Source of the DNA: Deltaproteobacteria bacterium
GTDB taxonomy: Bacteria > Desulfobacterota > Desulfuromonadia > Geobacterales > Pseudopelobacteraceae
Direction of reading: 5' to 3'
Assembly: GCA_021780495.1 (NCBI GenBank)
Contig: JAJXYO010000048.1
Location: 29,909-93,908 of the forward strand
Length of the DNA: 64,000 bases
Numbering within the stretch: position 1 is the stretch's first letter; every line of letters starts with the position of its first letter. The translations under genes were made by a program, and so were the position numbers. Below the pieces are notes generated by a model, which worked only from the letters and a program-made list of their open reading frames with translations, ran no database searches and was not told the origin of the DNA. This document shows, in pieces, positions 1 through 9,861 of the stretch.

Positions 1-164
1 TTTGTCTAAAAAATAATTTTAAAATCCGATGTATCCGTATAACCAATAAAATTCAATAAATCAAATGATAAAAATCACGGAAACCAGACTCAAATGTAAA
101 TCTGTTCTATTAAATGCTGGCCACTATTCGCAGCCAGCATTCCGTCTGACGTTTGCTGTTATGC

Positions 165-1511
165 TTAGTTGGCGGTCGCGTTCCGGCGGGCCAAGCGCTT
201 GATGTTGAGCAGGTTCTTGTAGCCGACGTTCTCGGTGGTGATGTTGCCGCCCATGGCGCCGCAGCCCAGCGTCAGAGAAGGGACCAGTGAGTTGTACAGG
301 GCGCCGATGGTGCCGTGCACCGAAGGCTGGTTCCAGACCACGCGGTTGGCGTGCACTTTCAGTGCAAACTCATGGGCGATCTCTTCGTTCTCGGTGAAGA
401 CCACGGCCGAGTGGCCGGCGCCGCCGAATTCGAGCTGCACGGCTGCGGCATTGATGGCCGCTTCCTTGGAATCGACGATGAACCAGCCCAGTACGGGCGA
501 GAGCTTCTCGCGGCTCATCCAGTCTTCTCCGCCGGTGGTGGTCAGAGGCACCATCAGCAGCTTCCTGTCAGCCGGGATCTTGAAGCCGGCCAGCTCGGCA
601 ATGACCTGCGGGCTCTTACCGACTATGGCCATATCGGGCACCCCGCGCTCCTTATCGAACATGACGGATTCCAGCTTGTTACGTTCTGCTTCGGTGCACA
701 GATAGGCGCCACTTCTTTCAAAGAGGATCAGGGCTTTTTCGGCGATGTTGCGATCATCGAAGATCACGGACTGGTCCGACGAACAGATGGTGCCGTTATC
801 GAAGGTCTTGGAGGCAATAACATCGTCCACGGCCATGCGCAGGTTGGCGGTTTTTTCGATGAATACCGGCACGCCACCCGGTCCAACTCCCAGGGCAGGA
901 TGGCCGGAGCTGTAGGCAGCCTTGACCATGGCGCCGCCACCGGTAGCGATGACGATCGATACATCCGGGTGCTTCATCAGTGCATCGGTGGCCTCGATGG
1001 ATGGCTGGGTAACCCATTGGATGCAGTTTTGGGGTGCTCCGGCGGCAACGGCGGCATCCAGCATGATCTGGGCGGCGGCGGCGCTGCATTTCTGGGCGCG
1101 TGGGTGGAAAGCCAGAATGATCACGTTACGACCCTTGAGTGCGATCAGGCATTTGAACATGGTAGTGGAGGTCGGGTTGGTGGTCGGTGTGACGGCCGCG
1201 ACAATCCCGAACGGCTCTGCAATGGAGATGATGCCGTCGGTTTCATCGATAACGCCGACCGACTTACCGTCCTTCATGTAATCGTAGACGACCTGCGTGC
1301 CGAAATGATTCTTGATGACCTTGTCTTCTACGTTGCCGATACCGGTCTCTTCGACCGCAAACTCTGCCAGATACCGCTCATTGGCGACGCCGGCCGCCGT
1401 CATGGCCGCGCAGATGCTGTCTACCTGTTTCTGGGTGAACCCTTTGAACTCTTCGAGCGCTGTGAGTGCTTTTGCTGCCATCTGATCAATTGCCTGTACC
1501 GCTGTTGTCAT
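165..1511 (-). CDS. acetaldehyde dehydrogenase (acylating), EutE/AdhE-N type
   Basis: Predicted to interconvert acetaldehyde plus CoA plus NAD+ with acetyl-CoA plus NADH, linking ethanol or acetoin breakdown to acetyl-CoA. The 448-residue protein is one aldehyde dehydrogenase domain; the stretch FDNGTICSSDQ near residues 237-247 carries the catalytic Cys (about 243), as in EutE and the N-terminal half of AdhE, and there is no fused alcohol dehydrogenase domain. The start at 1511 is chosen over the upstream in-frame ATG at 1601 because AAAGGAG lies 6-7 bases ahead of it and a sigma-54 promoter lies between the two. It is divergent from an AcoR-like activator, the likely regulator. The family call is firm; whether acetaldehyde or another short aldehyde is preferred cannot be read from the sequence. 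Confidence 0.88.
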   Translation of the reverse strand: MTTAVQAIDQMAAKALTALEEFKGFTQKQVDSICAAMTAAGVANERYLAEFAVEETGIGNVEDKVIKNHFGTQVVYDYMKDGKSVGVIDETDGIISIAEPFGIVAAVTPTTNPTSTTMFKCLIALKGRNVIILAFHPRAQKCSAAAAQIMLDAAVAAGAPQNCIQWVTQPSIEATDALMKHPDVSIVIATGGGAMVKAAYSSGHPALGVGPGGVPVFIEKTANLRMAVDDVIASKTFDNGTICSSDQSVIFDDRNIAEKALILFERSGAYLCTEAERNKLESVMFDKERGVPDMAIVGKSPQVIAELAGFKIPADRKLLMVPLTTTGGEDWMSREKLSPVLGWFIVDSKEAAINAAAVQLEFGGAGHSAVVFTENEEIAHEFALKVHANRVVWNQPSVHGTIGALYNSLVPSLTLGCGAMGGNITTENVGYKNLLNIKRLARRNATAN

Positions 1512-1589
1512 GTTTTCACTCCTTTGTGTGGATGGTGGATTGCCTATCCCACTGAATAGATGATTCCGGTTTCGGATGTAGAGAGCTAG

Positions 1590-1605
1590 AGCAGTGTGCA
1601 TGCCA
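1590..1605 (-). promoter_or_regulatory. sigma-54 promoter of the acetaldehyde dehydrogenase gene
   Basis: On the minus strand TGGCATGCACACTGCT matches TGGCACG-N4-TTGCW at 9 of 11 scored positions, with GG and GC separated by exactly 10 bases. Transcription would begin near 1579, about 70 bases ahead of the start codon at 1511. The divergent gene encodes a sigma-54 activator, which supports the call. Confidence 0.7.
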
Positions 1606-1903
1606 AAAAATAAAACCTTTTTCTAAATCGTTCTGACAAGCGCATTGATTACCTCGTTTTTGCAAGATATTCGGCAGGTTGGCGATGATGGACAACCGAT
1701 ATAAAATAATCAAACAGGCGTTGGGCGGGCTTTTGAGAGAGTATTCCCCACGGCACAGTGCTCCATGACGTAGCACTCACCGAACAAGGTGTTCCATAAT
1801 GGAACAACTAACACTGTTTTGTGGCACAGAAATAGCAAGGTTCATTAACGCTGTATTGATGACAGGTGAGACGGTAGATAGGCCTAGCAGTGCGGAGGAA
1901 GAC

Positions 1904-3898
1904 ATGGGAAGTTTGGCAGCCGACAGGCTCAATTGTATCAGGAAGGCCCGTGAGGATTTTCTGTCCCACGGCATAATCCCGGCAGGCGTCATTAACGAGA
2001 CCATCCTCCGCTCCTGGCAAAGATCAGCGGAACGCGGAATCGGGATGGAGCGGGGCGAAACCCGCTGCATCCCCCGCTATGACCTGATGCAGCGCCGGGA
2101 GATGAACAATACGCTGCTGCTGCGTTCGCAGCCGGTTATGGAAAACCTGTATCACGAGATCTGCGGCACATCCAGCATGGTGCTGCTGGCGGACAGCGAG
2201 GGGGTCATACTCCATTCCATCGGTGATCCGGACTTTGTGGACCAGGCCCAAAAGGTCTATCTGAAGCCGGGCGGCATCTGGTCGGAAGGGGTCAACGGCA
2301 CCAACGCCATCGGCACCGCACTGGTAGAACAGAGCGCGGTACACGTACAAAGCAGCGAACACTTCATCGACAAGAACCGCTTCCTGACCTGTTCGGCTAC
2401 ACCGATATTCGATCCTCGCGGTGCGATACTGGGGGCGCTGGACGTGTCCGGCGATTATCGCGTTCACCAGCAGCACACCATGGCACTGGTGCGACTTTCG
2501 GCGCAGATCATCGAGAACCAGATGTTCGCCCCGGAGTTCCCCGATGACATCGTGGTCTGTTTTCACCTCAAACCCGAATTTATCGGCACCCTCTACGAAG
2601 GCATTGCCGTCTTCACGCCGCAGGGTGATTTTATTGCCGCCAATCGGAGCGCGCTGCTGCAGTTCGGTCTGGACCGCTTCAGGATGGCCGGACACCGCTT
2701 TGATTCGCTGTTCCGCCTGAGCCTGCCGAAACTGCTGGAACAGGACAGTTTCCAGCACCATCCGGTTCTGAAGCTGCAGCTCCAATCCGGCGCCGAGGTC
2801 TACGCCCGTGTCTGGCCGGGAGCGACCATCTCACCGGTAACCTTCCTCCCCGTCAGCTCGTCGCCGTCACAAGAAACCAAGCCGCGCCCAAGCGGGCCGG
2901 GCAAACCAAGCCTGCTGCATGAACTGGAACTGGGCGACCGGCGGATGCAGGGCCTGATCGGCAAAGCCCTTAAAGTTGTCGGGCATGACATACCGATCAT
3001 GATTGAAGGGGAATCCGGTACCGGCAAGGAATTGCTGGCCCGCGCCCTGCACATGGCAGGTCCGCGCAAGAACGGGCCGTTTGTACCGGTCAACTGCGCC
3101 TCCATTCCGGAGGGCCTGATCGAATCGGAGCTGTTTGGTTATCAGGAAGGGGCCTTTACCGGGGCAAAACGCAAGGGGCATATCGGCAAGATCCGCGAAG
3201 CCGACAAGGGCACCCTGTTCCTCGACGAAATCGGCGAGATGCCGCTCCAGCTCCAGGCGCGACTGCTGCGTGTCCTGCAAGACCGCATGGTGTCCCCGCT
3301 GGGCGGCACCGGCAGCTTCCGGGTCGAACTTTCGGTGGTCTGCGCCACGAACCGGCGCGTCCGGGATGCGGTTGCCGCCGGGACCTTTCGCGAGGACCTC
3401 TACTACCGTCTCAATGGGCTCCTGCTCACCCTGCCCAGCCTGAAAGAGCGCGAGGACAGGGTCCTGCTGGCCACGAAAATCCTGCATGACCTGGCGGGCA
3501 CGGAGCGAACCGTCAGCATCAGCCGCGAGGTCCTGCAGATCTTTGAACATCACCCCTGGCCCGGCAATATACGCCAGATGCATAATGTGCTCAGGACTGC
3601 GCTGGCACTGCTTGGGGAAGGTCACGAGATCACCGTGGAAGAACTGTCTGAGGATTTCATCGAGCAGGCCGGTAACGGCATCACAGGCGTGAAGCAAGGC
3701 GGGGAACCCGTGGCCGGAAGCAGTGGCAGTGCGCTCCTGGCTGACGTTGAGGCACGTCTCATCTCCGCGACCCTTGACCGGACCGGGGGAAATATCGCCG
3801 CAGCTGCCAGGAACATGGGGATCGGCAGGAATACACTCTATCGAAAGCTGCGCAGCCTGACATCCACACACGGTAACGTGACCGCGCACGACGTCTGA
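1904..3898 (+). CDS. AcoR-like sigma-54-dependent transcriptional activator
   Basis: Bacterial enhancer-binding protein of about 664 residues, the size of AcoR acetoin-catabolism regulators. The order is an N-terminal GAF-like sensory part with a PAS-like stretch after it (to about residue 330), an AAA+ domain with Walker A GESGTGKE near 368 and the sigma-54 contact loop GAFTGA near 415, and a Fis-type helix-turn-helix near 629-655. The start at 1904 has GGAGG five bases upstream; an in-frame ATG at 1799 has no such site. There is no receiver domain, so it should respond to a small molecule rather than to phosphorylation. It is divergent from the acetaldehyde dehydrogenase gene, whose sigma-54 promoter it probably drives. 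The ligand (acetoin, acetaldehyde or an alcohol) is inference. Confidence 0.85.
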   Translation: MGSLAADRLNCIRKAREDFLSHGIIPAGVINETILRSWQRSAERGIGMERGETRCIPRYDLMQRREMNNTLLLRSQPVMENLYHEICGTSSMVLLADSEGVILHSIGDPDFVDQAQKVYLKPGGIWSEGVNGTNAIGTALVEQSAVHVQSSEHFIDKNRFLTCSATPIFDPRGAILGALDVSGDYRVHQQHTMALVRLSAQIIENQMFAPEFPDDIVVCFHLKPEFIGTLYEGIAVFTPQGDFIAANRSALLQFGLDRFRMAGHRFDSLFRLSLPKLLEQDSFQHHPVLKLQLQSGAEVYARVWPGATISPVTFLPVSSSPSQETKPRPSGPGKPSLLHELELGDRRMQGLIGKALKVVGHDIPIMIEGESGTGKELLARALHMAGPRKNGPFVPVNCASIPEGLIESELFGYQEGAFTGAKRKGHIGKIREADKGTLFLDEIGEMPLQLQARLLRVLQDRMVSPLGGTGSFRVELSVVCATNRRVRDAVAAGTFREDLYYRLNGLLLTLPSLKEREDRVLLATKILHDLAGTERTVSISREVLQIFEHHPWPGNIRQMHNVLRTALALLGEGHEITVEELSEDFIEQAGNGITGVKQGGEPVAGSSGSALLADVEARLISATLDRTGGNIAAAARNMGIGRNTLYRKLRSLTSTHGNVTAHDV

Positions 3899-3921
3899 TG
3901 CTGTGACGGGCCGGCAATCGG

Positions 3922-5928
3922 CTACCTGTCGAGCAGCTCCCGCACCTTCCGCAGCAGTTCGATGGGCTGAACCGGTTTCATGATGAGCTCCGCACCCGTG
4001 TCCAGCACATCGCGGCTCTGAATGATATCCTGGGTATAGCCGCTGGAATAGACGATCTTTACATCGGCATCAAGCTGCATGATCTCGTGAAAGGCCTCTT
4101 TACCGCTCATCTTCGGCATGATGATGTCCATCAGGATCAGCTTGATACTCTCCCGGTTGGCCTTGAACTTCTCAACGGCCTCCAGCCCGTCCTCGGCAGA
4201 GATCACCACGTACCCGAAACTGGTCAGAACCTCACGCACAAGCTCGCGCACCTCACGGTTATCCTCGGCCACCAGGATCGTTTCCGTGCCACCTTTGGGC
4301 GGAGCCGGCGCGATGATCTCCCCGGCCTCCTGCTGCTCCATCTCGATCAGGGGCAGGTAGATGCGGAAGGTGGTCCCGATCTGCGGCTCGCTATACACAT
4401 GGATAAAGCCGTTATGCTGCTTGATGATCCCGTACACGATCGCCATGCCCAGCCCGGTGCCCTTGCCCAGCTCCTTGGTGGTGTAAAAGGGTTCGAAGAT
4501 CCTGCTTTTGGTTTTCTCATCCATGCCGCAGCCGGTATCGGAGACGGTGATCAGGGCGTAACGGCCCGGTTTGCCATAGCCATGGGCCTGAACAAAGGAT
4601 GTGTCCACCGCCAGAAGTCCGGTGCCGATGGTCAGGGTCCCTCCCTGGGGCATGGCGTCCCGGGCATTTGTAGCCAGGTTGATCAGCACCTGCTCAATCT
4701 GGCCGCTGTCTATCCTGACCAACGGATCGGACGGATCAAGATCGGTTACAAGCTGGATATCCTCCCCGATGATCCTGATGAGGAACTTCTGCACCTGCTG
4801 GACGAGATCATTGAGAATCGCCACCCGTGGGTTCATCTCCTGTTTGCGGCTGAACGACAGCAGACTGCGGGTCAGTTGGGCGGCCTTCTCCGCGGCATCG
4901 ATGATCTGCTCCACCCGTGCCTTCTGCAAGGCCTCCAGAGCAGGATCCATCTTCAAAATGTTGCCATAGCCCATGATGACCATCAGGATATTGTTGAAAT
5001 CATGGGCCACCCCGCCTGCCAGCTGTCCAACCGCTTCCATCTTTTGGGATTGGAGCAGTTGCTCCTCCAGATGCTTGCGATCGGTGATATCTTCCGCAAT
5101 ACCCAGCATGTAACAGGCCTTTCCCTGGCTGTCAAAGAGCGGGATTTTTTTTGCGCGCAGGATGCGGTCTTCACCCGACCTGGTTTTGATAGTCTCCTCG
5201 GGTATTTCAAGCAGTTCGCCACGAGCCAGCACCTCCCGGTCCTTCTGGCTGAAGAAGGCGGCCTGCTCCTCCGGAAAAAAGTCGTGATCTTTTTTGCCCA
5301 GCATCTCTTCACGGGGATAACCAAACACCCCCTCGCCCGCCTTGTTAATGGCGACATAACGGAGATCGGTCGCGTCTTTCGCAAAGACCATGGCCGGGAT
5401 ATTGTCGACGATGTTCTTGAGGAAGTCCTCGCTCTGGCGCAACGCCTCTTCGGACCGCTTGCGCTCGGTGATGTCCCGGGCGACCGCCAGCACATAGGCC
5501 ACATCGTGAAAATACATGCGATTCAGGGTGAGTTCGGCCGGAAATCGTCCGCCATCCTTCCTGAACAGATCCGTAACCGCCAGAGCCCGTTCGCCGCTAT
5601 TCTCCTGGGGTGCCTTGATCAATGTCAGCGCGTCGGGACAGCTGCCCAGCGCCGAGAGATCGAAGATGGATTTAACAAGCAATTCCGGGCGGCTCCAGCC
5701 GGTCTGCCGGCAGGCGGATTCATTGACATCAACGATGAGACCGCTGACAACGCTAACCAGAAACAGGGCGTCGTTGCTGTGGTCGATAAAGGCCTTCAAG
5801 CGCTCCAGTTCTTCCTGGCGCTGCTGTAATTCGGGGTAATAGGTTTTGCGGAGGGAGTAATCGCCGAATCCGGCCAGTTTTTTCTGCAATGCCTCCAACG
5901 GGTCGGGAACATCAGAGCGATTCTTCAT
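3922..5928 (-). CDS. hybrid PAS-PAS sensor histidine kinase with receiver domain
   Basis: Cytoplasmic sensor kinase of about 668 residues. Two PAS domains (about 40-150 and 165-285) are followed by a HisKA domain with H-box [10 protein letters not shown] near 307, an HATPase domain with N-box [10 protein letters not shown] and the G-box DTGCGMDE, and a C-terminal receiver (about 545-665) with [13 protein letters not shown] carrying the phosphoacceptor Asp. No membrane segment is visible. The start at 5928 has GAGG six bases upstream and lies inside the last codons of the ErcA-like ADH gene (17-base overlap), so the two are translationally coupled. This repeats the ADH-kinase pairing seen twice more in the window. 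The partner regulator is not adjacent. Confidence 0.88.
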   Translation of the reverse strand: MKNRSDVPDPLEALQKKLAGFGDYSLRKTYYPELQQRQEELERLKAFIDHSNDALFLVSVVSGLIVDVNESACRQTGWSRPELLVKSIFDLSALGSCPDALTLIKAPQENSGERALAVTDLFRKDGGRFPAELTLNRMYFHDVAYVLAVARDITERKRSEEALRQSEDFLKNIVDNIPAMVFAKDATDLRYVAINKAGEGVFGYPREEMLGKKDHDFFPEEQAAFFSQKDREVLARGELLEIPEETIKTRSGEDRILRAKKIPLFDSQGKACYMLGIAEDITDRKHLEEQLLQSQKMEAVGQLAGGVAHDFNNILMVIMGYGNILKMDPALEALQKARVEQIIDAAEKAAQLTRSLLSFSRKQEMNPRVAILNDLVQQVQKFLIRIIGEDIQLVTDLDPSDPLVRIDSGQIEQVLINLATNARDAMPQGGTLTIGTGLLAVDTSFVQAHGYGKPGRYALITVSDTGCGMDEKTKSRIFEPFYTTKELGKGTGLGMAIVYGIIKQHNGFIHVYSEPQIGTTFRIYLPLIEMEQQEAGEIIAPAPPKGGTETILVAEDNREVRELVREVLTSFGYVVISAEDGLEAVEKFKANRESIKLILMDIIMPKMSGKEAFHEIMQLDADVKIVYSSGYTQDIIQSRDVLDTGAELIMKPVQPIELLRKVRELLDR

Positions 5929-7072
5929 AGACAACCTCGATGTCACGTTGGGACGCCTTTCTCGGATTGGTGGCCATGCAGGGGTCTTTCAGGGCGTGAT
6001 CGCTGAAGAAGTTGACATCGCTGCGTCCCACACCCAGGTTGTTCAGCGTGCGGACAATGCCGGCCGCGGCTTTCAGGTCCCTGATGTGATTGAGCAGGGC
6101 TGATTTCTTCTGCCGGGAACTTTTGCCGCGCAGATCCAGTCCCATGGCCGTGGCGATGTGTTCAAAGCGCTCCGGCGCCGCCGGCAGATTGAAGGCGATC
6201 ACATGATCGAGCAGGATGGCGTTGCACTCGCCGTGGGCGATATCGAGTGCCCCGCCCAGGCTATGGGCCATGGCGTGCGTGGCCCCCAGGATAGCGTTGG
6301 AGAAGGCCAGTCCGGCCTGCAGACTGCCCTGCATCACATTGCCGCGCAATTCCAGGTCATCAGGGGCTGCAATGGAGGGCAGCAGATTGGAGGAGACCAG
6401 CCGGATCGCCTCAAGGGCATGCAGGTCGGTCATGGAAGAACGGGCCGTGGAGACATAGGCCTCAATGGCGTGGGTCAGGGCATCCAGACCGGTGCAGGCT
6501 GTCAGGTACGCGTCCATGGAGGTCAGGGTTTCCGGGTCGATCAACGCCAGGTCAGGGACAACCGATTTGCTGATGATGGCGAATTTGACCTTTTCCAGCG
6601 GGTTGCTGATGATGACGAATTGCGACACATCGGCCGAGGTCCCCCCGGTGGTCGGCACACAGATCAGCGGCGGCATCGGCAGCCGTACCATATCCACCCC
6701 TTCGAACAGCAGGATGTGACGGTCGTTGGAGGTGACAATGCCGATACCTTTGGCGCAGTCGATGGGGCTGCCGCCGCCCACGGCAATCAGCGCATTGCAA
6801 TGCTCTGACCGGTAGAGCGCGACTCCGGCCATGATCTCATCGGCCTTGGGATTGGATGTTACCCCCGTGAACAGTGCGTAGGGGAGCCCTTCCGCTTCCA
6901 GGCTGTCCGTCACATCGCGGGTCCATCCTGCCGCAACCACGCCCGGATCGGACACAACCAGGATTTTACGCCCCCCCAGATTTTTGGCATAGCGTCCGGC
7001 CAGACGACGTGCCCCCACGCCGAAAACAAATTCAGGGGCAACAAACTTCCGCAGCTCAAAACTCTCTGACAT
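5912..7072 (-). CDS. iron-containing alcohol dehydrogenase family protein, ErcA-like
   Basis: Group III (iron-type) alcohol dehydrogenase fold of 386 residues. The nucleotide loop GGGSPIDCAKGIG lies near residue 97, and the metal-ligand regions DALTHAIEAY and THAMAHSLGG...HGECNA are intact, so catalysis is possible. Length, sequence and the overlapping kinase gene resemble ErcA, an ADH-like protein needed for control of ethanol oxidation in Pseudomonas, and the paralogue at 13998 has the same arrangement. It may therefore sense or tune the alcohol pathway rather than carry its main flux (inference). The start has AGGAGG close upstream and a sigma-70-like promoter at 7106-7134. Confidence 0.82.
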   Translation of the reverse strand: MSESFELRKFVAPEFVFGVGARRLAGRYAKNLGGRKILVVSDPGVVAAGWTRDVTDSLEAEGLPYALFTGVTSNPKADEIMAGVALYRSEHCNALIAVGGGSPIDCAKGIGIVTSNDRHILLFEGVDMVRLPMPPLICVPTTGGTSADVSQFVIISNPLEKVKFAIISKSVVPDLALIDPETLTSMDAYLTACTGLDALTHAIEAYVSTARSSMTDLHALEAIRLVSSNLLPSIAAPDDLELRGNVMQGSLQAGLAFSNAILGATHAMAHSLGGALDIAHGECNAILLDHVIAFNLPAAPERFEHIATAMGLDLRGKSSRQKKSALLNHIRDLKAAAGIVRTLNNLGVGRSDVNFFSDHALKDPCMATNPRKASQRDIEVVYEESL

Positions 7073-7105
7073 GTCGCCTCCTGATTATTTGAAATTTATA
7101 ACTGT

Positions 7106-7134
7106 ATTTTATCCCATGCCGTGGCATCACTCAA
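7106..7134 (-). promoter_or_regulatory. sigma-70-like promoter with an inverted repeat in its spacer
   Basis: Read on the minus strand, TTGAGT and TAAAAT are separated by 17 bases, ahead of the ErcA-like gene. The spacer holds ATGCC-GT-GGCAT (7116-7127), an inverted repeat placed where a repressor would block polymerase. Unlike most operons here, this one seems not to use sigma-54. Confidence 0.5.
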
Positions 7135-7154
7135 CCTTTTTCAGGTTATTACCA

Positions 7155-7181
7155 CAAAAAACAGGGGGATTACTCCCCCTG
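7155..7181 (-). terminator. intrinsic terminator after the aldehyde dehydrogenase gene
   Basis: On the minus strand an eight-base-pair stem CAGGGGGA / TCCCCCTG with a four-base loop is followed by a run of seven T. It ends transcription of the gene at 7233-8657 before the ErcA-like gene. Confidence 0.88.
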
Positions 7182-7232
7182 AATATAAAGCATTTTCATA
7201 GATAAACAATATGAAATCGATTACGGCTTACC

Positions 7233-8657
7233 TCATGATTTGAATTGAAGCGATTTCAATTCCAGAAATCCTTCCAGCCCATAGGCCCCCAGCTCACGGC
7301 CATAGCCGGACTGTTTGAATCCACCGAAGGGCGCCAGGGGGTTGAAGGTACCGCCATTGAGGTCCACCTGCCCTGCCCTGAGTCGCCTGGCCACACGTTC
7401 AGCCCGTTCCGGATCGTTGGACCATACGGCTGCTGCCAGGCCATACGAGGTGCTGTTTGCAATTCTGATGGCATCTTCTTCATCCTGATAGGTCATGATC
7501 GACAGCACCGGCCCAAAGATCTCTTCCTGGGCGATGGTCATATTCGGGGTGACCCTGCCGAACACGGTCGGGCGGACGAAGAATCCGGTTGCCAATCCTT
7601 CCGGGGCCTGAGCGCCGCCGGTCAGGAGTTCGGCCCCCTCGGCGACGCCTTGGAGGATATAGTTCCGCACCCGTTCCCGTTGGTGCGAGGATACCAGCGG
7701 TCCGAGCCGGGTCTGCTCATCCAGAGGGTCACCCGGCGTGTAGGCGCAAGCGGCGGCTACCGCCAGGTTTGCGGCCTGATCGTAGGACTGTTCCGGAACC
7801 AGCAGCCGAGTCAGGGCATTGCAGGTTTGGCCGGAGTTGATGAAACAGGCGCCTACGGTGGTTTTGACCGCCGCCTGCAGATCGGCATCATCGAGCACCA
7901 CAGCGGCGGACTTGCCGCCCAGCTCCAGGGTTACCCGTTTGACCGTTCCGGCTGCCAGCTCCGCCACCCTGCGGCCGGCGCGCAGCGAGCCGGTAAAAGA
8001 GATCAGATCCAGAGCGGCATGCCGGGCCAAGTGTTCTCCCACCTCCGTACCGCTGCCGGTCAGCAGGTTGAAAACCCCAGGCGGAAGCCCAGCCTCATGA
8101 ACGACCTCTGCCAGAATGATTGCCGACAAGGGCGCCACCTCGCTCGGCTTGAGGACTACCGTGCAGCCGGCGGCCAGGGCTGGCGCGACCTTGGCAACGG
8201 CTTGATGCAGCGGATAGTTCCAGGGGGTGATGCACGCTGCCACCCCGACCGGATCGCGTAGTACCAGCGAATTGCCGATCCGCTCTTCAAAGTCGTACGT
8301 CCCCAGGAGCGTGACATAACTATCCAGGACAGTGGCCGGAAGCCCGGCCTGAATACGCCGCGACAGCTTGAGCGGCATGCCGGTTTCGCTGGAGATGATG
8401 CGGGCGATCTCCTCCGAGCGCAAAAGGAGTCCTTGGTGTATTTTGGACAGATAGCCAGCACGCTCTGCCGCGGATGTCCGGCCCCATGAGCAGAAGGCGG
8501 CGGCAGCTGCTGCAACCGCCTTGTCGGCATCAGCAACCGTTGCCGCCGGGACCCGGCCGATCACCGTTTCGGTCGCCGGATTCATGACGTTGAAAACCTG
8601 CGTAGCGCCAGGTGTCACCCAGCTGCCATCGATGTAAAGCCTGTCATGAACGCGCAT
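7233..8657 (-). CDS. NAD(P)-dependent aldehyde dehydrogenase
   Basis: Classical aldehyde dehydrogenase of 474 residues that oxidises an aldehyde to its acid. The general-base Glu lies in TLELGGKSA near 245 and the nucleophilic Cys in [10 protein letters not shown] near 279; the cofactor-binding [10 protein letters not shown] and GSGTEVGE stretches are present. The start ATG at 8657 follows a G-rich ribosome-binding stretch, and the reading frame runs to a strong terminator. It appears to be a single-gene unit. With the acylating dehydrogenase and the tungsten AOR, it gives this region three chemically different ways to dispose of aldehydes. The substrate is not evident; benzaldehyde, betaine aldehyde and aliphatic aldehyde enzymes all look like this. 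Confidence 0.88.
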   Translation of the reverse strand: MRVHDRLYIDGSWVTPGATQVFNVMNPATETVIGRVPAATVADADKAVAAAAAAFCSWGRTSAAERAGYLSKIHQGLLLRSEEIARIISSETGMPLKLSRRIQAGLPATVLDSYVTLLGTYDFEERIGNSLVLRDPVGVAACITPWNYPLHQAVAKVAPALAAGCTVVLKPSEVAPLSAIILAEVVHEAGLPPGVFNLLTGSGTEVGEHLARHAALDLISFTGSLRAGRRVAELAAGTVKRVTLELGGKSAAVVLDDADLQAAVKTTVGACFINSGQTCNALTRLLVPEQSYDQAANLAVAAACAYTPGDPLDEQTRLGPLVSSHQRERVRNYILQGVAEGAELLTGGAQAPEGLATGFFVRPTVFGRVTPNMTIAQEEIFGPVLSIMTYQDEEDAIRIANSTSYGLAAAVWSNDPERAERVARRLRAGQVDLNGGTFNPLAPFGGFKQSGYGRELGAYGLEGFLELKSLQFKS

Positions 8658-8754
8658 ACAGCCCCCCTTGCCCGTGTTTGTCAGATCCAGCGCTAATCAT
8701 TGCCAAATCATGCCGCACAATTATTGTTCCTGCAAGCGTATCCCGAGAGTTTCC

Positions 8755-8785
8755 ACAAAAAAAGCCGTCCCGGCCGGGGCGGCTT
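8755..8785 (-). terminator. intrinsic terminator after the small CxxC protein gene
   Basis: On the minus strand AAGCCGCCCCG pairs with CGGGACGGCTT and is followed by a run of T. It sits just downstream of the small gene at 8825-8998. Confidence 0.85.
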
Positions 8786-8824
8786 ATGAGTCTCATGTGA
8801 GAACGGACGAGTTGTGGCCGGATG

Positions 8825-8998
8825 TTACGCCGCTTTTTTCATGGCAACGTCTACTTCGGCGAAGGAGTCTTCGTCGTTATTCAGGCATTTGGGACACTCA
8901 AGGGCTGCAAAATTGGCGCTGACCGTAATCGGTGTAAAATCCTCGGACAGGCTCTGGTAATAACAGATTCCACATTCAAACGAACTTTTCGTTTCCAT
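8825..8998 (-). CDS. small protein with two CxxC motifs (zinc-ribbon or rubredoxin-like)
   Basis: A 57-residue protein with CGIC near residues 9-12 and CPKC near 35-38, the spacing of a small zinc ribbon or rubredoxin-like knuckle. The start at 8998 is preceded by AAGGAG at good spacing; the longer in-frame start at 9097 lies in the regulatory region and is unlikely. It has its own terminator, and a CAAACGTTTG palindrome lies about 100 bases upstream, matching one ahead of the neighbouring tetR gene, so it is probably controlled by that repressor. It lacks the aromatic core typical of true rubredoxins, so metal binding is likely but electron transfer is only a guess. Confidence 0.65.
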   Translation of the reverse strand: METKSSFECGICYYQSLSEDFTPITVSANFAALECPKCLNNDEDSFAEVDVAMKKAA

Positions 8999-9098
8999 AG
9001 TGATCTCCTTTTTTTTGCTCAGATGTTGTTGCGTGGTGCGATTTCGCCCGTTGCTTACGCGCATGACAATCCCTGCAAGATCTGTTTCCCTAAACAAT

Positions 9099-9108
9099 CA
9101 AACGTTTG
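9099..9108. promoter_or_regulatory. candidate TetR operator upstream of the small CxxC gene
   Basis: CAAACGTTTG is a perfect 10-base palindrome about 100 bases ahead of the start at 8998. The same ten bases occur at 9771-9780 ahead of the tetR gene. Confidence 0.5.
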
Positions 9109-9141
9109 TTTTAACAACAAATATAAAAAAACCTGGTTTCA

Positions 9142-9732
9142 TTACTTGAGAATACCTCGGGTAAAGATATCCATGATATGGCGGATCAGCTCCTCATCGC
9201 GCTGCGGGGCATGATCGACCAATTCGGCTGTTGCCGGTTCGAGCAGAAAATAAAAGTTAATCATCCCGGCCAAGGCCAGTACCGTATCGGCGGGATTCAA
9301 CCCCTCCCGGAACCTTTCATGGGAAAGCCCGTCCGTGAATGTCTCCAGCAGCATCTGCACGACCTTTTTAATCGCCGGTTTAACGATGGCCTCGAAGCAG
9401 ACGGTTGGATTGGTCAACTCACTGGTATAGAAGCGGAGCAAATAAGGGCTTTTGCGGTAGCGCGAAATCGTGGCACGAACATACCATTCAAATTTCTGTA
9501 AGGTATCGATGTCCATCTGCTCCAACTCATCCAGTTTTTCCAGTACGGCAAACTGCTCCCTCAGCACGGCGGCATACAGCCCCTCTTTGCCACCGAAGTA
9601 GTATGAGATCATGGACAGGTTCACACCTGCCGCACCGGCCACCTCACGGACACTCACGCCGTTCAACCCCTTTGCGGCAAACAGGGGAATCGATGCTGTA
9701 ATCAGATTTTCTCGACAATCGTTATCAGCCAC
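9142..9732 (-). CDS. TetR family transcriptional regulator
   Basis: A 196-residue TetR/AcrR repressor. The N-terminal helix-turn-helix spans about residues 8-55 (NLSMISYYFGGKEGLY is the recognition-helix end), followed by an all-helical ligand-binding domain. The start codon is GTG at 9732, with AGGTGA seven bases upstream. A CAAACGTTTG palindrome 39 bases upstream suggests autoregulation, and a second copy ahead of the small CxxC gene suggests that gene as a target. The palindrome resembles sites of fatty-acid-sensing TetR proteins such as PsrA, but the ligand cannot be assigned. Confidence 0.85.
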   Translation of the reverse strand: MADNDCRENLITASIPLFAAKGLNGVSVREVAGAAGVNLSMISYYFGGKEGLYAAVLREQFAVLEKLDELEQMDIDTLQKFEWYVRATISRYRKSPYLLRFYTSELTNPTVCFEAIVKPAIKKVVQMLLETFTDGLSHERFREGLNPADTVLALAGMINFYFLLEPATAELVDHAPQRDEELIRHIMDIFTRGILK

Positions 9733-9770
9733 GCGTGGTCACCTATATACATATTTTCCCGGCTGCAATA

Positions 9771-9780
9771 CAAACGTTTG
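9771..9780. promoter_or_regulatory. candidate TetR operator upstream of tetR
   Basis: This is the second copy of the CAAACGTTTG palindrome, 39 bases ahead of the tetR start codon. Two copies on either side of a TetR gene are good evidence of a cognate operator. Confidence 0.55.
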
Positions 9781-9861
9781 ATTGAGTTTAATTGTACTCG
9801 CAAAATAAAAAAAAGCGAACAACTTCTTTGATCAGTTCCGGAAAGGCACTGCTTCAGTCGA

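Noticed and set aside
1..164. Possible gene end at the left edge
   Set aside because: The AT-rich stretch has no sustained frame; it is probably the downstream region of the acetaldehyde dehydrogenase gene.
4087..5829. Long plus-strand frame (580 codons) opposite the hybrid kinase
   Set aside because: Mirror of a GC-biased coding gene; no family features, and the kinase motifs are unambiguous.
8685..8710. Sigma-54-like sequence upstream of the aldehyde dehydrogenase gene (minus strand TTGGCAATGATTAGC)
   Set aside because: GG and GC are 9 bases apart, not 10; spacing changes usually abolish sigma-54 recognition.
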